In this document: in pieces, positions 55,950-64,000 of the stretch
How positions within the stretch are numbered: position 1 is the first letter of the stretch
How the letters are laid out: every line of letters starts with the position of its first letter
Assembly: GCA_005406025.1 (NCBI GenBank)
Contig: BGZK01000189.1
Span: 434,001 to 498,000 of the forward strand
Source of the DNA: Eumeta japonica
Taxonomy: Eukaryota > Arthropoda > Insecta > Lepidoptera > Psychidae
Reading direction: 5' to 3'
Length of the DNA stretch: 64,000 nt
Notes under the pieces: generated by a model
What the model was told of the DNA's origin: nothing
Database searches by the model: none
Seen by the model: the letters and a program-made list of their open reading frames with translations, nothing else
Made by a program: the position numbers and the translations under genes

Positions 55950-57427
55950 ATTGGTACTATGGCCAAATGTCACATATGCTTTCTATCAACGTCCTAAAAC
56001 TATTAACCGTTTGTATATATTACACCTCCCTATTATCAAGTTGAAACTTTTTCAATCGAGATACATGGACTATAGCCCGCATTCGTTTATTGAGCGTTTC
56101 GATTTTATACTTGGCGCTCGATATTTTTTCTACAATTCTATATAATCCTCTATAACATCGCATTAATTTAAAGGTTTTGCCTACCATCCTTCTAGATATT
56201 CACGGAATGTATTTTGTAATAACGTATTCCGAGATATATTCTACTCCTGTTATCATGTATTTATTATGGAATCCACTACATCAATCTCAATCTTTTCTAA
56301 AATCGTGCCATAGTTGGTTGCAATTTAGCCTGCTTGCTCACTTTCTTTTTTTCCAAACATGTACGACATGATCCAATATACTTTTGGACTTCTTTCTCGG
56401 CATTCATCACAAAATATCTTTCTTTTAACTATCATAATGTTGTGGTTAGCCCAAAATGCCCTCCTGACCAAGGTTCATCGTGCATTTCTTTCAAAACCTA
56501 TTCTAACATGCACCTCGGTAAGACTATTATCTCTTTTTTTTTGTTCTAATCAATTTATTTTTTCCTATAAAATTTTATTTCTTACAAAAAAGTCCCGGTA
56601 TCTACCTCCATTCAAATCTAATGCTTTTGCAGTAAATCTACAAAATTCATCACTTCTCTGCTTTTCTATTAAAGTCTCCGCCGAAATCCTCTACACCGCT
56701 AATTCTATCTCCTCCTCTACCGTCTTTGCTTTATTACTTTCCTTAAGTGGTTTTCTAGACATTAAGTCTGCCACTTGGTCTAGACGTCCTGATTAATCTT
56801 AAAATCGTATTTTTGCAAACAAAGCAGCCATCTAGCTAACCTGAAATTAACATCTTTATTTTCTTTTAGCAAACATAAGTTTTTATGGTCCGTCATCACT
56901 TCAAATGTCATTCCCAAACGTAATTCCTAAACTATTTTAATGCTTACGAAACACCTAAGAATTCGCTTTCTGTCGCGGAATATTTCTTTTCCAAGTCGCT
57001 CAACTTTCGCGACGCATGAGGTACGGGATACATCTCCTTCACTTCCTTCTCCCCCTGCATTAAGGATGCACCTAATGCTTCCCCGCTTGCATCTACAAAC
57101 AACCGAGTTCTACTCTATCGTAGTAATTCTCAAAAGGTTTTAATACCAGAGGATTATTTAAGCATTTCTTTAGCATTTCGAATGCCGCCTGTCATTCCTG
57201 TGACTAATGAAATTTGTTTACAATTTTTAATAATTTTGTTAATGGTAGAGCAACTTGTGCGTAATATTCTATGACTTTCCTATAATAGGACATGAGACAC
57301 AAAATAATTTTAAATTCTTCACACTTGTCGGTCTCTAATTCTAACACTGCACCCTTCTTTCTGGAGGCTTTGACTCTCTCCGCTAACTTCATGCCCCAGA
57401 ACTGCTACCGATTCATAACCAAAGCTA
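55950..57427 (-). pseudogene. Ty3/gypsy pol relic: RT end, RNase H, integrase
   Basis: From 57427 downwards the minus strand gives VLGHEVSGERVKAS and LCLMSYYRKVIEYYAQVALP (end of reverse transcriptase and connection). RNase H blocks follow at 57095-56880: DASGEALGAS, KKYSATESEFLGV and VMTDHKNLCLL, with all three expected acidic residues present. The integrase zinc finger follows (MHDEPWSGGHFG at about 56485-56450 and GSCRTCLEKK at about 56370-56343), then EIDVV, the probable first catalytic aspartate. Near 56070-56040 VHVSRLKKFQ marks the C-terminal domain. Frames shift and stops are frequent, so it is inactive. The catalytic part of reverse transcriptase is absent; a microsatellite sits at the break. 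Confidence 0.9.
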
Positions 57428-57441
57428 CATATATATATATA

Positions 57442-57477
<36 letters not shown>
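57428..57477. repeat. (AT)n(GT)n microsatellite
   Basis: A short TA run followed by about 17 GT units lies exactly at the upstream break of the gypsy pol relic. The Cys-Val frames it creates are artefacts. Confidence 0.93.
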
Positions 57478-58374
57478 CACACGCCTTCACGCGCATCGAT
57501 ATATAATAAATTCTTCCAAGTTTTATACAGATCTCATTCTAAACTTGGTCCCTAGCTCGCTCTTAGATATTGCTAATGTACTCACCCAGCTTCGTTCTTG
57601 TTTTCAGGTCCGGTTCCGATCCTCCTCATAATTATTAGCTATATATACATATAATTTTTCTTTCATATATAACTTTAACACCATAAAAACGAAACTCTGC
57701 CGTAACGTATCCAAAGATCACCTCTAGTGAAGGAAGTAGATAAGATACAATCCGCGGCGTCATCCGATGAGATGTCCCTCCTCCGACCCATTTGTATGGA
57801 TTACGCGTCCTTAAATCCTTTGGACGGCGATGCTGAAATGGACCGGGAAGATGTCGTTAAGTAACTCGTCCCGGGCCAAAAACGAACTAATTCATTGTCA
57901 AAGCTAATAAAAGTCATTCCGCTGAATGGCGCGGGCCTATTTTGTTTGCGGGAGGAGCTCACGCGCATGCCACTTTTATGGCCAATAATTTACTTTGTAA
58001 TCGCCCCCGGTTTTTATCCTTGTATATATTTATTAGAAATGCTTTCTACCCGGCTTTTTGAGATTTAACGAATGGAATTGAATGAGATGCATTAAGTTAG
58101 ACGTATTATTATATATATTGTGATACGCTTTGTATATAATTGTATATATAGTACAATACACATTGTCCTATTGTAATTTTCGAACAATTTCATTACAACA
58201 CTACAAAATAGCTCATAAATACATTACGTTAGTGACTTCCTATTCATATGCAATTTGAACGTCGCATGTGGGATAAAATTTAAAATTAGTTAGGGTTGTC
58301 AGGCCAAACACAAAAATTAATAGAATATTTTTCGTCCAAAATAGAATGTTTTTGGAGATTAGCAGATTAACAAT
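57478..58374. other. CG-enriched, possibly conserved block at 57740-58020
   Basis: The block 57740-58020 is GC-richer than its flanks and holds TTTTATGGCCAATAATTTAC (57975), which contains a posterior-Hox-like TTTATGGC, and a run of CTAATT/AATTAATT-like motifs. No open frame of note crosses it. A conserved non-coding element is a fair guess, not shown. Confidence 0.35.
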
Positions 58375-58560
58375 TTTTGGTAATATTCTTACTTTATTGT
58401 GTTACACTCCCTACATCATCGCCTGCAATTAATTCTTGGCAAATATTTTCACCGTACAAACACGGCGATCCTATAGTTTTACACGGAGCCACGAGGTCAG
58501 ACAATACGAAATTGGAAGAGTTGTCGAGCCAAATGGGAAATGCGGTCACCTACATCTAAC
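58375..58560 (-). repeat. Repeat shared with 14210-14330
   Basis: One minus-strand frame is open for about 50 codons here (WLDNSSNFVLSDLVAPCKTI, then GSPCLYGENICQELIAGDDV, GSVTQ, stop), and the same DNA block occurs at 14210-14330. Two copies suggest a decayed coding repeat of unknown class. Confidence 0.5.
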
Positions 58561-60005
58561 TTTGAGGACCTTGTTTTCTTGAATCTATGTAATTAATGAC
58601 AAACTGCCGCGAAATCTGCACACACTAGACGCTAGAAATTATTACATCAAACGTTCGCTCCCTCACTTTCAAACTTCTATTCGAAAAAAATCTCAGTGAA
58701 CTTGTCTATGTGGCAAATACTGTCTCATATATGTATCGATTTTTTGGGGCGTAAATAGAATCGTAGGCATTGGATTATTTTCCCAAAATAATTACACGTG
58801 CGTGCGCGTCACGCGTCTGGCCTCACAGACCGTGACATGCTTGACACTTGTTCGTTTTCTTAATTTACCTTTAGTATCTGCGATTTATATAAATAACTAT
58901 TTTTCTTGTCCATTTCACCCCCATTTCGCCAACAAAAGCAATCAAGTAGAATCCCATGTTTCATATTTTACAAGTTATATTTTTATTTATTCTATAATTT
59001 ATTAGAATTTTTACAAAAACAACAATTTGAGAATACGCATCTAATATTCCCTATGTGTACGTACATATGGAACATATTAGAACCTCCTCCTTACTATATT
59101 GAGTCTAGAGATATCCATATATATATCGGAAATTGAATAACGTTCAAGTACTCTATAGATTCAGTTATATTTACAATGGCCGCATAATGCACAAAAATAA
59201 GAATTATATTATAATTATTTGTATTTGAACAATAAAATGTTCAAAACATTTAAACGATCTAATTACTGAGCGACGCGACAAAACAAAAAAAAATATGTAT
59301 ATATATAGACTATATATAAATATGGTCTCAATATATATTAATATTAAAACTATCTTTATATAAAGTCTTAGTATAATAGACAATTACTGGATAGCAATAT
59401 CAATGTCGATGGTAAATACTGGAAATACAAATAAAAATAAATTTCTTTGAACTTTCAATAAGGTCTGGATATACATCTTAATTTGATTCATATGGCTTTT
59501 TAAAAAAAATCATAAATAACTAACAATTGCTCAGATTCAATTTATTACGTAAATGAAATCACAACATTGGAGCACATTGTGGAGCAATGTTGAACATTGA
59601 ATAGTCTGTAAATTTCCGTAACTTAAATACTTATTATCCAAATATGTATTTAAAACTACTATCGAATATTTTATACACATGACATTAGTTTATCAATTTT
59701 CAGCTCATGATTTTATAGCATTTTTAAACACAAAGGTCACACACATTAAACATGTTGGACTCGAAGTCACACACACTCAACTACAACTATTTTTGTTAAG
59801 CAATTATGCAAGCAATGTTTGACTTCTCTTCAAAACATGCTAAATCAATATAATTATATCACACACACACATTCTATCCTGTGTAACGGTCTTTCTTTTT
59901 TATTCTTCCTTTTTATTTATCTGTTCAGACTGCGTAGTGGTAACTCCTGTCCGCCCCTCGACTTGTGAAATTTATCAGTAAATTCGAGAGGTAGCTAAAA
60001 TTTAA
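58561..60005. other. AT-rich non-coding DNA
   Basis: No gene is recognised. TA-rich simple sequence covers 59290-59360, and a short CA run lies near 59860. Confidence 0.4.
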
Positions 60006-60009
60006 TTTT

Positions 60010-60315
60010 TGTGTTTGAATGCCATCGGAGGTACTTGTGTTCCCTTCGGCCGGTATACCGCCGTCCGCTCTCTTGCCCGGCGGACGTCGAAGGAGGAGGG
60101 CGACGTAGCTCCGCTGGGGAGCAAGGGCTCAGGCGCTTGCTAAGCAACCCGTGGTTACGGCCTGCCGCTGTTGAGCCCATGGCCTACCTGTTCCTGCGCG
60201 CCTGATGCTGCCGCCCGCTGCCACCGAGTCCAAAACCCATGGCGCCCCACCTAGCCGCACCGCCTGTCCCCAGCGCGGCCGTAACCGCCGCCCGTTGCCT
60301 CGCAATTCAGAAAGC
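60010..60315. other. GC-rich block, island or retroelement fragment
   Basis: A sharply bounded 300-bp GC-rich block is open in several frames on both strands (plus 60011-60205, minus 59995-60180 and 60129-60368), a composition effect. Its abrupt edges against AT-rich DNA resemble an inserted GC-rich retroelement fragment as much as a CpG island. No domain is readable. Confidence 0.4.
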
Positions 60316-60884
60316 AGTCGGCCGATGACTTGAAATTTTAACTCAACGTTGCATTTGAATACGCGCATATTCTTTTACATCTACTAGCATTTGTTTCTGA
60401 CTTCCTCTGCATATTTGTACTGTTTAACTCAATTAGGTACTACATCGCTTCTAAAATTTATTTAATTGTAGAAAACTATATATACATATTTTATTTTGAC
60501 ACTAACAATTGTCCCAATGTTTCGTACAAATCAGAATCGTGACCGGTATCGGTATCTAAATTAAAAAGCGAGACTAAAAACAGAATCGGGAGCTGGGACT
60601 ATGACCGAAATTGAAAACGATACGTGAGTGAAATTGAGTAAGGAATTAGGATTGGAAACGAAATCGTGAGTAAGAAACATTCTATATTCACACGGGTGGA
60701 GCCGCGGACGGAAAAGCAGTAATATTAGATAAACTAATTATATAAAACAGAAATATATTACGTGAAGATACAAATGATCTAGGTACAAATAATTCACGGC
60801 GACAAGGATATGATAAAACATAAACGTCTTATCATTTTAGCACAAACATTTGTCACAACTATTAGTACGATTCCGGCAAGTTCG

Positions 60885-61165
60885 GCACTAAGAATGCAAA
60901 GATACTTTGCCGCCAAACGCTCGCCGGAGGCATTCGCGGAATTCTGAGCAAAACAGGGCGTGCCCTTGCCAACCTTTGATAATTGATCCAGAGGACTTAT
61001 TACAATTCCACGTGTTCCGTATCAAAGGATTAATTTAATTAGAACAAGAGCCGAAACGAGACCGATCTCGGGTACAATAGCGGAGGATTGGCCGGGGGCG
61101 TTTTAACTCGGGAATTTCGACACGCGAAGAATTCCGTCAGCCTTGAAGTCGGTCACCCTTCGCTC
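60885..61165. promoter_or_regulatory. Candidate regulatory block with paired TCF-like motifs
   Basis: Within this CG-enriched block, CCTTTGAT (60973) and ATCAAAGG (61021) are TCF/Pangolin-type sites in inverted orientation 48 bp apart. GGATTAATTTAATTAG (61027) follows, which has bicoid-like and homeodomain-like cores. Inference from motifs only; no expression or conservation data are available here. Confidence 0.3.
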
Positions 61166-61639
61166 TTCTTGAAATACGTAAGTTCCATGTGTGAGACGTA
61201 GTGTAAAGTAATTAAAGTGTATACTTTCTTAAACTTCGAGCGATAGTTTTGTTCAATGAGTATTTAAGGAAACATTTACGATTTATTCGATGAAAGTAGA
61301 ATGAAATAATCAATAACTGAGAGTGACATTTCTATACGTTTGAGGTAATGGACTCTAAAATCGAAGCATTTGCATGTGTCGCTGTAATAAAAAAAAATTC
61401 TGAAATGCATTTGCGAACAATGTATCCAAAGTAACGATAGTTTTGTCACGGTAGGGTGAAGCCGGATGCATTAAAAACAATAAAAATAATAATTTAAAAA
61501 AGTATTCTCGCCCATTTAAATAAAACTTTTATCGTATGGTGTTATACGAGATATTACAACTGAGTTATAGTATAGACCGAATTCGGGACCTTGATTTAAA
61601 GAGAAAGCGCTCCATATAAAAAATGAAAGAATTCATTTT
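61166..61639. other. AT-rich non-coding DNA
   Basis: Nothing recognised. Confidence 0.4.
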
Positions 61640-61835
61640 ATGTCCATCCGGACTGAGTTGCGAATAGGAGTTGCAGGATGTGAATGAAAGTTCCAGTGGC
61701 ACACTCTCCCCTCCATCAGATATCCTATTCCTTCTTAAAAGGTTGATAACGCACTCGTCTCTGGAGTTATGAGTGTCGATGTCCTGTTTTCTGATGGTTC
61801 GATTGTTCGGTTGGCCCTTTAAAATACTATTTAAG
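61640..61835 (-). repeat. Dispersed repeat family A, minus-strand copy
   Basis: The minus strand shows GAGTGCGTTATCAACCTTTT, AAGGAATAGGATATCTGATG, GAGGGGAGAGTG and CACATCCTGCAACTCC in family order, extending further in the 3' direction than the copies at 24946 and 44150. Confidence 0.75.
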
Positions 61836-62139
61836 TATTAATATATAATATATAATAAATATAAGCCGCGAGCACAGATAGTTATTAATAACATATAATT
61901 ATAATAGATTTATTAGTTATTGACAACATAATAAGGGTTTACATTGACTTTACTGTTTTGGAGTATTGGCCACTTTGAATTTGAATATTTTTTGAATTTT
62001 AAATTCTAATCATAAATGCGGATATTGAATAATCGGAACATAGATTTTACCGAACGTTACTTACGTTCGAGAAAAAAATTTACTTACTTTCAAATTGTGC
62101 CTAAGTAACTTTTACTTTCAAAATAGGAATAGGACGGTT

Positions 62140-62900
62140 ACAGTTCATTGTGATCCATGACAGTACGGTCTTTGGGATTCCATATGTCAAAATGAACCCT
62201 TATAGCAAGTATAGGCAACCTTTGACAGGTTGTGGGCCAAACTTTAGTTTGGAAATACGTTCGCGGGCGACGTTCAAAAGTACGTGCATTTAAAAAGTAG
62301 TGTTTTAAAGTAGTGTTCATAATTTTTAGCGATAGATATTAGACATGAAATTTTTCAAAATGTCTCGCGGGCCAGATCAAATCTTACAACGGACCGAATG
62401 CGGCCCACGGGCCGGTTGTTGTCCACATATGCCTTATAGGATCACATCGTTGTCCGCCCGTCTGTCTGTCTGTCAATCCAGTCTCATTTTCGGAGAACCT
62501 CTACAGGTATCAAGTTTAAATTAATATCAACTACTCATGTCTGCGGCCCCTTGAAACTGTAAAAAATCAAGCTTTTCAGTCAACGTAATAAAAAAATACG
62601 GCCCAAATACTGACATTTATGCCGCATATTTTGACTTTCACAAGGGAATCAAAACCTATAAGGTACATAGAGCATTGATCTAGAATCATGAAATTCGGTG
62701 AGAAGAAATGTTCACAGCGCAAATTAAAGAAAAAGTCTGAAAATTTTTCATTTGTAGTTAAATCATATGAAAAAGAAATTGTAATTACAAACTTGTAATT
62801 GCAATTGACGTACGGACCGTGATTTAAATCAATTCATGGAATAACATTTTCAATTCTACACTATAAAAACGTAAGACTTCCAAATAATCGAACATTTTTC
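62140..62900 (+). repeat. Older dispersed repeat split by an hAT insertion
   Basis: GAACCCTTATAG at 62194-62205 continues after the hAT element as GATCACATCGTTGTCCGCCC and GTCTGTCTGTCTGTC. Conserved-looking blocks follow, such as CCCCTTGAAACTGT (62549) and AAGGGAATCAAAACCTA (62643). I recall this block order from lepidopteran genomes but cannot name the class. Downstream of 62760 it fades. Confidence 0.5.
62206..62431. mobile_element. Non-autonomous hAT element with perfect 8-bp target duplication
   Basis: CCTTATAG occurs at 62198-62205 and again at 62432-62439, bracketing 226 bp. The left end CAAGTATAGGCAACC and the right end read inwards, CATATGTGGACAACAACC, are decayed versions of the CAGGGGTGGGCAACC-type hAT terminal repeat. 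Subterminal GGGCC-rich stretches (GCGGGCCAGATC, GCGGCCCACGGGCCGG) are also typical. No transposase is encoded. It is nested in the repeat at 62140-62900. Confidence 0.82.
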
Positions 62901-63079
62901 AAAAAAATCGAAAAAAGTTATGAAAAAAAAAAAAGCAAAATTTTCTGAATTCCTGACATCAATACGTTGCGAGTGACAAAATAATAAAAACTCTTATCTT
63001 AAATATCTACATCCAGATATCTATATCTGGATAGCAGGATTAATTCTTTCACGTAATTAACAAAGTACAAACATTGTTA

Positions 63080-63365
63080 ACAGCCGTCGACCGATACAAT
63101 ACTACACTCTCACAAAACGCAAACGTGAAGTGGCAGTATCCATTGTTGTATTCCGTCCAGCGAGAGAGACTTTCGGTAATACACTTCCCCCTCAATCCGC
63201 CCACTCCCCCGCTCTCGCCTTGATAAGACAGAAAGGAGTCACTGGTGCGATTTACTCGCAACCCCAAAACAGGACTGATAATTTTTTTGGGGTTGCGAGC
63301 CTCATGGGCGGCGGTGACAACCTAAATACTTTCTGGTAACTCACGTGCTCGTTTACCTCTTAGAG
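63080..63365 (-). repeat. Dispersed repeat family A copy with internal hairpin
   Basis: The minus strand begins AAGAGGTAAACGAGCACGTG, as in family A, continues with GTCACCGCCGCCCATGAGGC and later differs, ending GCGTTTTGTGAGAGTGTAGT, a phrase echoed by the ACACTCTCACAGAATACAAA block at 27975. Arms CTCGCAACCCCAAAA (63255-63269) and their exact complement (63285-63299) form a 15-bp hairpin. The overlapping frames 63049-63267 and 63130-63339 are not genes. Confidence 0.6.
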
Positions 63366-64000
63366 ACGCTGAAGAAATGTCAATACAATAATTACATGTA
63401 ACTTACATACGTGTAATTGAATGTGATTGATTATCTCTGTTACGCGCGCATGGATCTAATTAGTGTGGAAATATTATATCAGTCTTTCCAAGCTGATTGT
63501 TTGTTTTGGTTCAATACACACCCGAAATATGGATTGAGTCGTTTCTTTTTACGCATATAGAAGTTAAATATTGTTTTAATAACGAGAAAAATAAATATCG
63601 TTTCTATAGATATAAAAAAATTTTAAAAATGTATTTAAATACGAACAAAAAGTAATTATTTGACTGAATAAAGCGAAATCGCTCCATAAGTACTGTACAG
63701 TGTAAACTCGACCCTCTGTCATCAGTTATATATACACAGTATTTCTATACCAGTGACCGTGGTTGTAATAGATTAATTGTAAATATGAAAACCGTATCAA
63801 AATCAATAAAGTGGTTCTAAAAATTATCTCAACCATAAACAGGAAAATTGACAATCCGTACAATGTAAATATAAATAAAAGAAAAATTGTTAATAGAAAA
63901 TTTAACAAGCCGGAATTCATGATAGCGATAATTAAAAACGTATCACATATTTGCGCTCTCATAAAACCAAAGTAAAGTCTGACTTCGGACTCGTTTATTC
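63366..64000. other. AT-rich non-coding DNA to the window end
   Basis: The minus-strand 78-codon frame at 63726-63962 is hydrophobic but AT-driven, and no gene is recognised. Confidence 0.35.

Noticed and set aside
56334..57143. Plus-strand frames of 60-145 codons as genes
   Set aside because: They are antisense to the gypsy RNase H and integrase blocks readable on the minus strand.
57292..57631. Cys-Val-repeat frames
   Set aside because: Produced by the (GT)n microsatellite.
59995..60368. Overlapping GC-rich frames as a gene
   Set aside because: Same composition effect; no domain, and abrupt GC edges suggest an insertion or island.
60690..60722. Decayed Helitron 3' end (GGTGGAGCCGCGGACGGAAA)
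   Set aside because: It lacks the CTAG terminus and any matching 5' end; too weak to call.

Overview
The window looks like a gene-poor, AT-rich stretch of an insect nuclear genome, most probably a moth or butterfly (Lepidoptera). The base composition, the mix of mariner, RTE-type LINE, Ty3/gypsy, hAT and short Helitron remnants, and several dispersed repeats I recognise by memory from lepidopteran genomes all point that way. No database search was run. I see no intact host protein-coding gene. Almost every open frame is short and either random, antisense to a decayed transposon, or in a GC-rich patch open in several frames at once.

Layout. 1-5 kb: non-coding, with a hAT-like miniature element (2723-3091). 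5-10 kb: short tandem repeats, two mariner remnants, an old tandem duplication and several near-perfect palindromes. 10.5-14.3 kb: a retroposed element with a long target-site duplication, then two different decayed mariner-type transposases facing in opposite directions. 14.3-29 kb: mostly unique sequence with CpG-rich islands (16.6-17.0, 23.3-23.7, 26.9-27.2 kb), a 58-bp hairpin and a short Helitron (20879-21079). 29-33 kb: three LINE remnants. 35.5-36.4 kb: a terminal-inverted-repeat element almost filled by seven 93-bp tandem repeats. 39.0-40.5 kb: a gag-like relic next to a probable LTR and primer-binding site. 41.8-42.1 kb: another mariner relic. 45.6-48.6 kb: a shredded plus-strand gypsy element carrying a truncated 5S rRNA copy. 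49.8-50.2 kb: a tRNA-like Pol III unit and a pogo-type terminus. 52.1-52.3 kb: a second Helitron of the same family. 54.6-57.4 kb: the 3' half of a minus-strand gypsy element (RNase H, integrase, 3' region, LTR). 57.7-61.2 kb: CpG-rich, motif-rich blocks that look like conserved non-coding elements. 62.1-62.9 kb: an hAT element nested in an older repeat.

There is no pathway to reconstruct. What the sequence shows is a transposon graveyard interleaved with CpG-rich islands that may be regulatory. The most unusual signals are the tandem-repeat-filled inverted-repeat element at 35.5 kb, the series of near-perfect palindromes with loops of 0-6 nt spread over the window, and two Pol III-type units (5S and tRNA-like), each ending in a T-run.
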